A stretch of DNA of 64,000 nucleotides from JALOLG01 sp963776935 (GCA_963776935.1 CAVZOP010000006.1:186001-250000); one strand, 5' to 3'. Shown: positions 53,688 to 63,969, numbered from the stretch's first letter. A program made the numbers and translations. The notes: generated from the sequence alone by a model not told the origin.

Positions 53688-55601
53688 CTAGGCTTTCAGA
53701 AGGAGCGGGGCGAAGTAGGAGTCGAGCTCGTCGTACGCGTCGAGCGGGAGAACGTCGGCGACGTACTGGTCGGGCCGCACCACTACGAGCGCACCCTGTT
53801 CGCGGTCGATGCCGCGCAGGTCGAAGATGTCGTCGGCACCGGTTGTCCAGTCGGGTGCGAACGCCTTCTCGTAGTCGATCAGGCCGTAGCGGCCCTTCCG
53901 CGGCAGCAGCAGCGACGGTAGGTCCTCCAGCCGGAGATCGCGGTGGTGCTGCTGGAATACGGCGCGCACGTCGAACACGGCGTCTGGATCGGCGCCGGTC
54001 GGCGTGTAGCGAGGTACGAGCGACTGCGCGAGGTGCTCGCACAGCACCCTCAGTCGTGACGCCGGATCACCCGGTCCGGCGGCGTCGGCGAACGCGAAGA
54101 GCCGCCACCGCCCGTCGGCGCGGTGGCAATGACCGAGATGCATCGGCTTGGCGTCGGCGAGGCGGGTCACCGTTGCCGAGTGGAACCGCGTGCCGATCGT
54201 GAACCCCTTGGCCAGATGCTGGTAGGTGGCCTCGCCGGTGAGCGTCGATGGCGTGTAGTGCGTGGCGACGCCGGCCGTGTAGCGAAGTGACTGCACGTAG
54301 TACGCCTGCAGCTCGGTCGGATCGACGCCCCCTGCGTCGGGGTTCGCCGGGTCCTTGGGCGGCGAGGCCATGATCGTCGACCACTCCTTGTCGAAATCGA
54401 TCAGCATCTTGGCGACGGCATGACGCTCGGCGGAGTACGTGTGCACCAGCGACTGGGGACTGCGACCCTCGAGCACGGCCGCCAGTTTCCAGGCGAGATT
54501 GAAGGCGTCCTGCATCGACACGTTCATGCCCTGACCGGCCTTGGCGCTGTGCGTGTGGCAGGCGTCGCCGGCGATGAACACACGCGGCGTGCGCGACCCG
54601 ACCAGTTCGGCCGGCACGTCGTCGAACTTGTCGGCGAGCCGCTGGCCGACCTCGTAGATCGAGAACCAGGCGACCTCCTTCACCTCGAGGATGTACGGAT
54701 GCAGCACACGCCGGGCGATCGCGACCACCTCGTCGAACGACATGGCGCGTATCGCGGCGCGAGCGGTCGGGTCGACCTCGCCGAGATCGACGTAGAGGCG
54801 CACGAGATAGCCGCCCTCGCGCGGGATGAGCACGATGTTGCCCTGGTTGCCCGATTGGATCGCGGCCTTGATCCGGATGTCGGGGAAGTCGGTGACGGCA
54901 AGGATGTCCATCACGCCCCAGGCATGGTTGGCGGGATCACCGCGCAGCTCCCGCCCGATCGACTCGCGCACGGCGCTGCGAGCGCCGTCGCAGCCGACGA
55001 CGTACCTGGCCCGCACGATGACCTCGTCGTCGCGTGCGGCATCGCTGCGCCGCAGCGTGACGGCGACGGGATGGTCGTGGTTCTCGTCGACGGTGAGGCC
55101 GGCGAACTCGAGGCCGTAGTCGACCTCGAGCCGGCTCGGCGAGCGCCGCATCGACTCCAGCAGGTAATCATGGACCCGTGCCTGGTTGACGATCACGTGC
55201 GGGAACTCCGACAGGCCGTCCTCCACGTCCTGCACGCGCCCAGTGCGCACGATCCGCGACCGATCGTTCTCGTCGGGCCGCCAGAACACGGTCTCGTTCA
55301 CCCAATAGGCCTCAGCGACCAGGTCCCCACTGAGCCCGAACGCGTCGAACATCTCCACCGTGCGGCAGGCGATGCCGTCGGCCTGCCCGAGTTCGATCGG
55401 ACCCGACCTGCGCTCCACGATCCGCGTGTTGATCGCCGGGAACTCCGCCAGCTGAGCGGCGAGCACCAGCCCGGCCGGACCGGAACCGACGATGAGCACG
55501 TCGACCTCGGCGGGCAGCGCGGCCGGTCGGGAAGCGGCAACCGGATCAGCCGGCCGGATTCGCGGGTCACCGACCTGGAAGCCGTCCACGTGGAACTGCA
55601 T
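53688..55601 (-). CDS. FAD-dependent aromatic monooxygenase (phenol 2-monooxygenase-like)
   Basis: 637 residues: FAD-binding LIVGSGPAGLVLAAQLAEF, the DG motif in YVVGCDGARSAVRESIG, the GD motif RVFIAGDACHTHSAKAGQGMNVSMQDAFNLAWKLAAVLEG, and a C-terminal thioredoxin-like region (RYGLIDYEKAFAPDW, ALVVVRPDQYVADVL). Family members hydroxylate phenols or 3-hydroxybenzoate using NADPH and O2. The amidase-type gene lies 11 bases downstream and is probably co-transcribed. Frame intact. Confidence 0.9.
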   Translation of the reverse strand: MQFHVDGFQVGDPRIRPADPVAASRPAALPAEVDVLIVGSGPAGLVLAAQLAEFPAINTRIVERRSGPIELGQADGIACRTVEMFDAFGLSGDLVAEAYWVNETVFWRPDENDRSRIVRTGRVQDVEDGLSEFPHVIVNQARVHDYLLESMRRSPSRLEVDYGLEFAGLTVDENHDHPVAVTLRRSDAARDDEVIVRARYVVGCDGARSAVRESIGRELRGDPANHAWGVMDILAVTDFPDIRIKAAIQSGNQGNIVLIPREGGYLVRLYVDLGEVDPTARAAIRAMSFDEVVAIARRVLHPYILEVKEVAWFSIYEVGQRLADKFDDVPAELVGSRTPRVFIAGDACHTHSAKAGQGMNVSMQDAFNLAWKLAAVLEGRSPQSLVHTYSAERHAVAKMLIDFDKEWSTIMASPPKDPANPDAGGVDPTELQAYYVQSLRYTAGVATHYTPSTLTGEATYQHLAKGFTIGTRFHSATVTRLADAKPMHLGHCHRADGRWRLFAFADAAGPGDPASRLRVLCEHLAQSLVPRYTPTGADPDAVFDVRAVFQQHHRDLRLEDLPSLLLPRKGRYGLIDYEKAFAPDWTTGADDIFDLRGIDREQGALVVVRPDQYVADVLPLDAYDELDSYFAPLLLKA

Positions 55602-55753
55602 GCCACGGCGACACTATTGGGAGCGTCCGACTCTCTGCCATTTCTCGGGTGAGCTGACCGCGCCATCCCCGACGACGCTCGTTGCCACGGTTGCGAGGCG
55701 AGGGGCACTTCCGCTCGACATCTGGGTGGAGGCGAGCTGAAAGGTCACGCCTC

Positions 55754-55777
55754 ATTCTCGGCTGATTCTCGGAGAAC
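55754..55777 (+). promoter_or_regulatory. Response-regulator box upstream of the two-component genes
   Basis: ATTCTCGG occurs at 55754-55761 and 55765-55772, an 11-base period typical of OmpR-family binding. The second copy forms TGATTCTCGGAGAAC (55763-55777), which recurs as TGATTCTCGGCGAAC at 57962-57976. Confidence 0.6.
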
Positions 55778-55805
55778 TCTCAACAACGGGTGTCAGGGTT
55801 CGGGC

Positions 55806-56501
55806 GTGACCGGTGAACACCTGTTGATCGTCGACGACGAGGACAACCTGCGCTCGATGTTGGCGGCGGCGTTGCGGCACAACGGTTTTGTGGTGTCGGC
55901 GGCGTGCACCGGACGAGAGGCGCTCAAGGCGATGGGCGGCCCGCCGCATCCGGACCTGGTCGTGCTCGACGTGATGATGCCCGACCTCGACGGGTTCGAG
56001 GTGTGCCGCCGGATGCGCGCCGACGGTGACGGGACCCCGGTGTTGTTCTTGACGGCGCGCGACTCGACGAGCGACAAGGTGCGGGGGTTGACGCTCGGCG
56101 GCGACGACTACCTGCAAAAGCCGTTCAGCCTCGAAGAGCTCGTCGCCCGGGCGAACGCGATCCTGCGCCGTGTCGGCCAGGGTGCCGGCGACCGGGTGGT
56201 GCTGTCATACCTCGACCTCGAGTTGGACGACGACGCTCATCGCGTCACGCGTGGTGGCCGCGAGCTGTCGTTGTCGCCCACCGAGTACAACCTCCTGCGG
56301 TACCTGCTCGTCAATCAGGGCCGGGTGGTGTCGAAGGCACAGGTCCTCGACCACGTCTGGCAGTACGACTACGGCGGAGACGGTGGGATCGTCGAGACCT
56401 ACATCGGGTACCTCCGCAAGAAGGTCGACACGACGGAGCCTCGGTTGATCACAACCGTTCGCGGCGTCGGGTACACGTTGCGCGTGTCACCGGCGCCGTG
56501 A
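55806..56501 (+). CDS. OmpR-family response regulator
   Basis: 231 residues from GTG 55806: receiver domain LLIVDDEDNLRSMLAAALRHNGF, phosphoacceptor Asp in LVVLDVMMPDLDGF, Lys in DDYLQKPFS; winged-helix output LSPTEYNLLRYLLVNQGRVVSKAQVLDHVW, GGDGGIVETYIGYLRKKVD, ITTVRGVGYTLR. Overlaps the kinase gene by four bases. The direct repeats upstream suggest autoregulation. Confidence 0.95.
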   Translation: MTGEHLLIVDDEDNLRSMLAAALRHNGFVVSAACTGREALKAMGGPPHPDLVVLDVMMPDLDGFEVCRRMRADGDGTPVLFLTARDSTSDKVRGLTLGGDDYLQKPFSLEELVARANAILRRVGQGAGDRVVLSYLDLELDDDAHRVTRGGRELSLSPTEYNLLRYLLVNQGRVVSKAQVLDHVWQYDYGGDGGIVETYIGYLRKKVDTTEPRLITTVRGVGYTLRVSPAP

Positions 56502-57925
56502 GGGGCTTGTCGCTGCGTGCGCGGGTGGTCGCGGCGATGTCGGCGGTCGCCTTCGTCCTCGTGATCGTGGCCATCGTCATCACCACGACGACCCGAGCGC
56601 ACCTGCTCGACCAGGTCGACAATCGGCTCGCTTCGATCGGCAACCCGATGCCCGGCCTGGGCCTCGACGCGGCCGACGCGGATCTCGAGGGAACCCGACC
56701 ATCGCCGGAGCGCTTCACCGACGTCCCGGAGCGCTTCAGCGACATGTACATGGGCGCCCTTCGAACCGACGACGAGCTGGTCACGATCTTCGCCTCGAAC
56801 CTGGGCGGTGGCGACCTTCCGATCCCCGACATCGACCCCGATGCCGCCCGCGACGCCGCGGCCGCGGGGGAACTGTTCACGACCGGGAGTCTCGGCGACG
56901 ACGACCTGCGCTACCGGGTGTCGGCGAGGGAGGTGCCCGACGGGTCCGTGTTCGTCACCGCGCTCCCGCTGTCCGATGTCGACGACGCCGTCGCGAGGCT
57001 GATCGCGGTGGAGACGATCGCGACGGGGATCATCCTCGCCGCCCTTGGGCTCGTCACGTGGTGGGTGCTGCGACTCGGTATTCGCCCCATCAAGCGGATG
57101 ACCGAGGCCGCCAGCTCGGTCGCGGGTGGCGACCTCTCGCACCGTGTCCCCGAGTCCGCCTCGTCGACCGAAGCGGGGCAACTCGGTGTCGCGCTCAACC
57201 AGATGCTGGAGCGGATCGAGGATGCCTTCGACGTGCGGGCGCGGTCGGAGGATCGGCTCCGCCAGTTCGTCGCCGATGCGTCGCATGAGCTGCGCACACC
57301 GGTGACCACGATCCGTGGGTACGCCGAGCTGTTCCGAAGCGGGGGGCTCGGCGAGACGTCCGAGTTGGAGGAGGCGATGCGACGCACGGAGCAGGAGGCG
57401 ATCCGGATGGGCCGTCTCGTCGACGACATGCTGACGCTCGCCAAGCTCGACCAGGATCGGCCGCTCGAGACCAGGTCGGTCGATCTCGCCGTGCTTGTGT
57501 CCGACGCTGCCCGCGATGCGGCGGCGGTCGATCCGTGCCGGTCGATCTGCACCGACATCGAGGGCTCGGTCGTGGTGACGGGTGACGAGGACCGCCTGCG
57601 GCAGGTGCTCGCCAACGTCGTCGGCAACGCGCTCGTCCACACGCCGAGCGGCGCCGCGATCGAGTTGCAGCTGCGACGCGATGGCGACCGTGCCGTGGTC
57701 GACGTCGTCGATCACGGCCCCGGCATGCCGCCCGAGATCGCGGCGCGTGTGACCGAGCGCTTCTTCAGGGCGGATCCCAGCCGAACACGCCATCGCGGCG
57801 GGAGCGGGCTCGGCCTGTCGATCGCCGACACCGCGGTCGACGCCCACGGCGGCGACATTCGTGTCCACAGCGTCGCGGGCGTCGGCACGACGGTGCGGAT
57901 CACGCTGCCGGTCGGCGCCGCCTGA
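56498..57925 (+). CDS. Sensor histidine kinase
   Basis: 475 residues: two membrane segments (about 10-30 and 170-193) around a ~140-residue extracellular sensor, a HAMP linker (IRPIKRMTEAASSVAGGDLSHRVP), H-box DASHELRTPVTTIRGYAELF, N-box LANVVGNALVHTP, G1 VDHGPGMPPEIAARVTERFFRAD and G2 GGSGLGLSIADTAVDAHGG. GTG 56498 overlaps the regulator's stop. It probably senses an envelope-active compound exported by the transporter that follows. Confidence 0.95.
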   Translation: MRGLSLRARVVAAMSAVAFVLVIVAIVITTTTRAHLLDQVDNRLASIGNPMPGLGLDAADADLEGTRPSPERFTDVPERFSDMYMGALRTDDELVTIFASNLGGGDLPIPDIDPDAARDAAAAGELFTTGSLGDDDLRYRVSAREVPDGSVFVTALPLSDVDDAVARLIAVETIATGIILAALGLVTWWVLRLGIRPIKRMTEAASSVAGGDLSHRVPESASSTEAGQLGVALNQMLERIEDAFDVRARSEDRLRQFVADASHELRTPVTTIRGYAELFRSGGLGETSELEEAMRRTEQEAIRMGRLVDDMLTLAKLDQDRPLETRSVDLAVLVSDAARDAAAVDPCRSICTDIEGSVVVTGDEDRLRQVLANVVGNALVHTPSGAAIELQLRRDGDRAVVDVVDHGPGMPPEIAARVTERFFRADPSRTRHRGGSGLGLSIADTAVDAHGGDIRVHSVAGVGTTVRITLPVGAA

Positions 57926-57961
57926 CCGCCGGCAACCGAGCGGACGTCGCTGCGGGCTGGT

Positions 57962-58011
57962 TGATTCTCGGCGAACTGGCGGGCCGGTCACAGCGAACTC
58001 TGAGGTTCGCT
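57962..58011 (+). promoter_or_regulatory. Second regulator box and inverted repeat before the exporter genes
   Basis: TGATTCTCGGCGAAC (57962-57976) repeats the box found before the regulator gene. Just after it AGCGAAC (57992-57998) and GTTCGCT (58005-58011) form a perfect seven-base inverted repeat with a six-base spacer. Confidence 0.55.
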
Positions 58012-58026
58012 GCCGAGAGTGGCGGC

Positions 58027-58806
58027 ATGCGAATCTCCCCAAGGTCACGTTCGACAGGCACCGGGCTGGCGCTCGGATGCGCGCTCATCAGCTTCGCCAC
58101 GGCGTGCGGTGGCGAGGCGTCGGGTTCGCAGGTCGCGTCGCTCGACGTCGACTCGACGAGCGAAGCAGCCACCACCGAGACGTCGACGCCGGCCGACACC
58201 CAGCAGGCGAGCCTCGCCTTCGCGCAGTGCATGCGTGACAACGGCGTCGACATGGACGATCCGACGTTCGACGCCGACGGCAACGTGCAGGGAGGCGGCT
58301 TCGGTCCCGACTCCGGCATCGACTTCGGCGACGAGGCGACGCAAGCCGCGTTGGAGGCGTGTGGCGATCTCATCGAGGCCATCGGCCCGGGCGGCGGCGG
58401 GCCCCGTGGAGGCAACTTCGACGCCACGGCGATCCAGGACGCCTTCAATGCGTTCACCGAGTGTCTCCGCGACGAAGGCTTGGAGGTGGACGACATCGAG
58501 TTCGGTGTCGGACCGGGCGGTGGCGCCATCGGCGACGGGCCCGACGGCGCCGCCGGGACACCACCGGAGGGCGGTTCGGTGCCCGACGGTGGCTTCCAGG
58601 GCGGTCCGCCGCCGGGTGGTTCGATCCCCGAAGGCGGTCCGGGTGGCGAGGGGTTCGACCCAACCGGCCGCCTGATCGAGCAGCTCGAGCTCGACGAGGA
58701 CGACCCCGCCGTCACCGCCGCCGTCGAGGCCTGCCAAGCGGTTCTCGAGAATGCGTTCACAACTCCCACCCAGGACGCGCCCGCCGACGAGACGGAGGGC
58801 ACGTGA
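58027..58806 (+). CDS. Lipoprotein of a MacB-type export operon
   Basis: 259 residues. Signal with lipobox ISFATACGG; then AFAQCMRDNGVDMDDPTFDADG, AACxDLI-type (ALEACGDLIEAI), ECLRDEGLEVDD, a Gly/Pro-rich stretch (PPEGGSVPDGG) and AVEACQAVLENAF. The paired Cys in CMRDNGVDMDDP-like repeats are typical of lipoproteins that precede HlyD/PG-binding adaptors in actinobacteria. It overlaps the adaptor gene by GTGA. Function unknown; perhaps a periplasmic-face accessory. Confidence 0.85.
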   Translation: MRISPRSRSTGTGLALGCALISFATACGGEASGSQVASLDVDSTSEAATTETSTPADTQQASLAFAQCMRDNGVDMDDPTFDADGNVQGGGFGPDSGIDFGDEATQAALEACGDLIEAIGPGGGGPRGGNFDATAIQDAFNAFTECLRDEGLEVDDIEFGVGPGGGAIGDGPDGAAGTPPEGGSVPDGGFQGGPPPGGSIPEGGPGGEGFDPTGRLIEQLELDEDDPAVTAAVEACQAVLENAFTTPTQDAPADETEGT

Positions 58807-60348
58807 GCCGCTGGCTCGTCGCGCTCGTCGCGGTCACGGTGATGGTCGGAGCGGGCGTCGGAGCGATCGTCGTGTTCGGCGGCAACCCCGAAGGGACGGC
58901 GACCGCCGACACGACCGCGGCGTCGCTGTCGACGATCGCGATCACCCAACAGGACGTGACCACATACGAAGAGACGACGGCGACACTCGGATTCACCGCT
59001 TCGGCGATCGTCGCCTCGCCGGTCACCGGCACCGTCACCACGATCCTCGCCGAGGGGGCGGTCGTCGAGGCCGGCACGGTCGTGGCGACCATCGACGGCG
59101 TTCCGGTGGTCGCGCTGATCGGTGACGTTCCGGCGTGGCGCGACCTGTCGACGTCGGCAAGCGACGGTGTCGACGTTCGTCAGCTGGAGGCCAACCTCGT
59201 CACGCTCGGGTTCGACCCTGACGGCGAGATCGTCATCGACGAGGAGTTCGACGAGGCGACCGAAGATGCGGTCACGTTGTGGGAGGACTCGCTCGGCCTC
59301 GACGGCGATGGTGAGGTCGCCGAGCAGCAGGTCGTGTTCGTCCCCGGCAACCTGCTCGTCGACACCGTCGACGTCACCGTCGGCGGCGCCGCCAGCGCGG
59401 GCAGCCCGTTGCTGACGGCACGCGTCACCGAACGTCGATTCCTGCTGTCCACCGGCAGGCGCCAGCGTGATCTCGTCGTTCGCCGAGCCCGGCACCGAGG
59501 TGTCGACCGGAACGATCGTGTTCGCCAACGACGGCCTGCCGATCGCCGCGATCGAGGGCGACCCGGCCGCCGTACCGGCCCTCGGTCGTGACCTGGAGGA
59601 CGGTGTCGCCGACGGTGCCGACGTCCGGCTGCTGGAGGAGATGCTCGCCGCCAGCGGGTTCGACGCCGACGGGTGGATGATCGTCGATGACCACTACGAC
59701 CTCGGAACATCGACCGCCGTGCTCGCCTGGTGGCAGTCGTTCGATCCGACGATCGAGCTCGCGGTCGAAGATGTCGTCGTCCCGATCGGCAGCTTCGTCG
59801 TCGTCCCTGACGGCCTCGAGGTCGCCGACGCGACCGTCGCCGATGGCACAACGCTGGTCGGTGACTCGGTCGTGATGGCGCTGTCCTCGCCTGCTCGCGT
59901 GGTCAGCACGACGGCGCCGATCGACGACGACACGTTCGCGCTCGGGGCCTCGATCGACGTCGAGTTCCCGGACGGCACCATCGAGCCCGGCGCCGTGGTC
60001 GCGGTCGGCAACGTCGCTACCGCCGGTGGTGCTCCGGGCGACACGCCGACGGTGACGATCGACATCCACGTCGAGCAGATCCCGTCGTCGGTCGACTCGT
60101 TCGTGTCGATCCCGGTCACCTTGCGTGTCGTCGACGACTCGGTTCCCGACGCCTACGTCGTCCCCGTGAGCGCGCTGGTCGCGCTCGCGGAAGGCGGATA
60201 CGCGCTCGAGGTCGTCTCCGGACAGGATGCCACTGGCGCGCCGACCACGCAGCTGATCGGCGTCGAGACCGGGCTGTTCGCCGACGGCTTCGTCGTGGTC
60301 ACGGGGCCCGACGTCGCCGCCGGGCTCGAGGTCGTGGTGCCGTCGTGA
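58803..60348 (+). pseudogene. HlyD-like adaptor with peptidoglycan-binding domains, one frameshift
   Basis: GTG 58803, membrane anchor (WLVALVAVTVMVGAGVGAIVVFG), then TITQ-like strand ATLGFTASAIVASPVTGTVTTILAEGAVVEAGTVVATIDGVPVV, PG-binding type VRQLEANLVTLGFDPDGE. After a one-base slip near 59455 a second, similar unit follows (EPGTEVSTGTIVFANDGLPIAAIEG, VRLLEEMLAASGFDADG) and the C-terminal beta region with YVVPVSALVALAEGGYALEVV. The duplicated unit is unusual. The adaptor would link the ATPase/permease to the envelope. Confidence 0.8.
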
Positions 60349-61115
60349 ACGACGTGAACGACGTGATCAAGCCCACAGCGATCGCCGGCACGGTCCCGCC
60401 CATCGTCGGCGCGACCGCACCACCGCTGGCACTCGAACTGATCGGGATCTGCAAGCAGTACCCCGGCAGCCCGCCGATCGCCGCCCTCGACGATGTGTCG
60501 ATCACCGTCGAGCACGGCGAGATCGCGGCGATCGTCGGGCCGTCGGGTTCCGGGAAGTCGACGCTGCTCCACGTCATCGGCACCCTCGATCGGCCGACGA
60601 CCGGCATCGTCCGCGTCGCCGGGATCGAGGCATCGCAAATGAGCGATCGACAGCTGTCGGCGGTGCGATCGCGACTCATCGGGTTCGTGTTCCAGCAGTT
60701 CTTCCTGATCGACGGCATGTCGGCCGTCGACAACGTCGCCAACGGCCTGCTGTACCAGGGCGTCGGCCTCGCCGAGCGCCGGCGCCAGGCGACGGCGGCC
60801 CTCGAACGCGTCGGCCTCGCACACCGGCTCCGGCACATACCGAGCCACTTGAGCGGCGGCGAGCGTCAACGGGTCGGCGTCGCCAGGGCGATCGTCAACC
60901 GGCCGTCGATCGTCCTGGCCGACGAGCCGACCGGCAACCTCGACTCGCGGTCGGGCGCTTCGGTGATGGAGCTCCTCCGCGAGCTCCACGCCGAGGGGCG
61001 CACGATCGTGATCATCACCCACGACCGCGAGCTCGCCGGCTCACTCCCGCGGCAGATCTCGATGCGCGACGGGCGGGTCGAATCCGACGACCACGACACC
61101 GGGCGGGCAGCATGA
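60345..61115 (+). CDS. MacB/LolD-type ABC transporter ATPase
   Basis: 256 residues: LELIGICKQYPGSPPIAALDDVSITVEHGEIAAIVGPSGSGKSTLLHVIGTLDRPTTG, Q-loop LIGFVFQQFFLIDGM, signature HLSGGERQRVGVARAI, Walker B IVLADEPTGNLDS, switch VIITHDRE. GTG 60345 overlaps the adaptor stop, and its stop overlaps the permease ATG, so they are coupled. Confidence 0.95.
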   Translation: MNDVNDVIKPTAIAGTVPPIVGATAPPLALELIGICKQYPGSPPIAALDDVSITVEHGEIAAIVGPSGSGKSTLLHVIGTLDRPTTGIVRVAGIEASQMSDRQLSAVRSRLIGFVFQQFFLIDGMSAVDNVANGLLYQGVGLAERRRQATAALERVGLAHRLRHIPSHLSGGERQRVGVARAIVNRPSIVLADEPTGNLDSRSGASVMELLRELHAEGRTIVIITHDRELAGSLPRQISMRDGRVESDDHDTGRAA

Positions 61116-62359
61116 CAGCGACCGCCACTACCACGGGCGCGACGATCGTCGATGTCGATGTCGTGGCACTGCGTCCGTCGCGGCTCCGCGCGTTCGATGT
61201 GATCCGCACCGGGTCGCTCGGTTTGCGGACGCGCCGGCTCCGCACCGGCCTGTCGACGATCGGCGTGGCGATCGGCATCGCCGCGATGGTGGCGGTGCTC
61301 GGACTGTCGGCGTCGTCGCAGGAGGAGCTGCGAGCCCAGATCCGCCAGCTCGGCACCAATCTGCTGCAGGTGCAGGCCGGGCAAGGGTTCGGCCGCGGCA
61401 GCGGCGAACTGCCCGATACCGCCGTGGCAATGGTCAGCCGCATCGCGCCCGTCACCGGCGTGAGCTCGATCGCCACGATCGACGCAACGGTACGGCGCAC
61501 CGACACCATCTCGGAGGGCATCAACGGCGGGATCTCGGTGTTCGCCGCCGACGGCGACCTGCTCGACACATTGCGAACCGGGATCGCCGACGGCCAGTTC
61601 CTCGACGACGCCACGAGCACCTACCCGGCCGCCGTGCTCGGCGCGGTGGCCGCACAGACGCTCGGCATCACCGACGTCGCCGACGGCGTGCGCGTCTACA
61701 TCGGTGATCAATGGTTCGCGGTGATCGGCATCCTCGAACCCGTGCAAGCCGCCGAAGGACTCGACCGAGCAGCGATCATCGGGTTCGCCGCAGCCGAGGC
61801 GTACATCGTGGGCGACGACGTCGTTCCCGAGACCATCTACGTGCGCACCGAAGACGACGCCGTCGACCCGGTACGCGGCGTGCTCGCCGCCACCGTCAAC
61901 CCGCAGACGCCCGAAGAGGTCGAGGTGTCGCGGCCCACCGACATCCTCGCCGCCCAGGACGCGGCCGACACCGCTTTCACGTCGCTGTTCCTCGGACTCG
62001 GCGCGGTCGCGTTGCTCGTCGGTGGCATCGGAATCGCGAACGTCATGGTGATCGCCGTGATCGAACGGCGCACCGAGATCGGTCTGCGACGTGCCCTCGG
62101 GGCGACCAAGGCACACATCAGACGCCAATTCCTGACCGAAGCGCTGCTGCTGGCCGGCGCCGGCGGGCTGGTCGGCGTGGCGCTCGGCGCCGCGGTCACC
62201 GCGGTGTACGCGTCGATCGAGAACTGGCAGATCGTCATCCCCCCAGCCGCGATCGGCGGCGGCATTCTCGCCGCGATCGTGATCGGTGGGATCGCCGGGC
62301 TCTACCCGGCCGCACGCGCCGCTCGCCTCCCACCCACCGATGCCCTGCGCTCATCGTGA
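61112..62359 (+). CDS. MacB-like ABC transporter permease
   Basis: 415 residues: first membrane helix LRTGLSTIGVAIGIAAMVAVLGLSASSQEELRAQI, a MacB-type extracytoplasmic domain of about 200 residues, then FtsX-type segments (SLFLGLGAVALLVGGIGIANVMVIAVIERRTEIGLRRALGATKAHIRRQFL, GLYPAARAARLPPTDALRS). This family exports macrolides, peptides or lipoproteins by mechanotransmission. Confidence 0.95.
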   Translation: MTATATTTGATIVDVDVVALRPSRLRAFDVIRTGSLGLRTRRLRTGLSTIGVAIGIAAMVAVLGLSASSQEELRAQIRQLGTNLLQVQAGQGFGRGSGELPDTAVAMVSRIAPVTGVSSIATIDATVRRTDTISEGINGGISVFAADGDLLDTLRTGIADGQFLDDATSTYPAAVLGAVAAQTLGITDVADGVRVYIGDQWFAVIGILEPVQAAEGLDRAAIIGFAAAEAYIVGDDVVPETIYVRTEDDAVDPVRGVLAATVNPQTPEEVEVSRPTDILAAQDAADTAFTSLFLGLGAVALLVGGIGIANVMVIAVIERRTEIGLRRALGATKAHIRRQFLTEALLLAGAGGLVGVALGAAVTAVYASIENWQIVIPPAAIGGGILAAIVIGGIAGLYPAARAARLPPTDALRSS

Positions 62360-62415
62360 CAACTCATCGGACCGCCACACAGCCAACCATCACACATCGA
62401 GCAGGGGACGCCACG

Positions 62416-63969
62416 ATGACCGCCACGACCCGACCCAAACTGCGGTGGATCCTTTTCGTCTCGTTGTCGATCGCGTGCATCGCCGCCACCGCCGAAGGCA
62501 TCGCCCGGTGGGCCGGCACTGGAATCGAGTCCACGATCGACGCCGCGCCAGTCCTCGAGGCGGTGCCGATCACCGTCGGCGACCTCACGAGCACAGAACG
62601 GATCGACGGCACGATCGAGGAAACCCAGAGCATCACCGTGTTGCACCGCATCGAGGGCCAATCATCAGCCACCTCCCCGACCCAGCCATCGACCGACGAC
62701 TCGGCCGCTGACGCGTCGACCGAAGCGAACGTGGTACCGCGTTGGTCTGGCGTCGTTCGCCTCATCGGTGAACGCAACGCAACCCGGCGCCAACTCCGTC
62801 GACGCGGCTCCCGAGCCGGAGTGCCCCCCGGTCGGCGAACCCACGACGACAACCACAACTACCACCACACCCGATGTGACGATTCCCGTCGACAACGGAT
62901 GCGACCCCACCCCGACCACCACCGACCCCGGACACGACGACCCCGGACACGACGACCCCGGACACGACGACCCCGGACACGACGACGATCCCGACCACCA
63001 CGGTCCCGGACACGACGGCGACGACGATTCCGACGGCGGGGTCGGAACCGGAACCGGCGGGCGACAGCGGCCGCGTCGGGTCGACACCAGGTGGTTTGGG
63101 CGGACCGTCCAGCCGGCCGAGCACGACCGGTGACGCCGACGACCGCGAGCGAACCGGAGACACAGATGATCACGTCGATCGCGGCGACCGGCTCCCCGAT
63201 CGCCAACGGCCACGTGATCTACACCGTCGACGGCGAGCCGGTCGTTGCGCTCCACGGCAACCAGCCGGCCTGGCGAACTCTCGAGTCCGGTGTCGACGAC
63301 GGACCCGATGTGCGCCAACTGGAGCAGAGCCTCGTCGACCTCGGATACGACCCCGACGCCACCGTCACCATCGACGACTCGTTCGACGGCGACACCGAGG
63401 CCGCCATCGAACGCTGGCAGGAGGGTCTCGGTGTCGACCCCACCGGCACAGTCGAGCTCGGGTCCGTCGTGTTCATTGCCGCCGACACCACCGTCACCGC
63501 GCAGCTCGCCGCAGTTGGCGACGACGTCACCGACGGAACCGCGATCGTGAGCCTGGCAGGAAGCTCGTTGCATGTCGTGATCGAAGTGCCGACCGAGCTC
63601 CAGACGATCGTCACGCCCGGACTCGACGTCGACATCGCGGGAACGGCGGGTGTCGTCAGCGTGTTGCGGTCGGCGGAGCGGGACTCGACGACCGTCGTCC
63701 AGGCACTCATCACACCGACCGCGCCACTCGACGACCCAACCGGAACCGTGGTCGCCGTCCGCCTCGAAGTCACGAGCGCGATCGGCGCGACGATCGTGCC
63801 CGCCGAAGCGCTCGTGTCGCGTCTCGACGGTACCTACGCCGTGCAGGTCGGCTCACCGGATGGACCCCACGAGTTCCTGCCGGTCACCGTGCTCGCCGTC
63901 AGCGGCGGCGACGTCGCCGTACAGAGCGATCAACTCGACGAAGGCATGGCCGTACTGGTCCCCGTCTGA
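62416..63969 (+). pseudogene. Second HlyD-like adaptor with PG-binding domain, frame slips in the linker
   Basis: ATG 62416, anchor WILFVSLSIACIAATAEGIARW, then APVLEAVPITVGDLTSTERIDGTIEETQSITVLHRIEG. In the Thr/Pro-rich linker the coherent frame changes three times: VNATQPGANSVDAAPEPECPPVGEP, then TTPDTTTPDTTT from 62926, then frame one again before GHVIYTVDGEPVVALHGNQPAWR, DVRQLEQSLVDLGYDPDATVTIDDSFDG and VPAEALVSRLDGTYAVQVG. The same overall plan as the first adaptor. The outer frame happens to stay open, hiding the slips. Ends 31 bases before the window edge. Confidence 0.75.
62926..62985 (+). repeat. 15-bp tandem repeat, four copies, within the adaptor gene
   Basis: CCCCGGACACGACGA repeats four times and, in the frame that fits the protein, encodes TPDTT units of an extracytoplasmic linker. 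Length variation by slippage is likely. Confidence 0.85.

Noticed and set aside
62926..62985. Regular repeats as a possible CRISPR array
   Set aside because: The units are 15 bp, contiguous and without spacers, and they encode a TPDTT linker.
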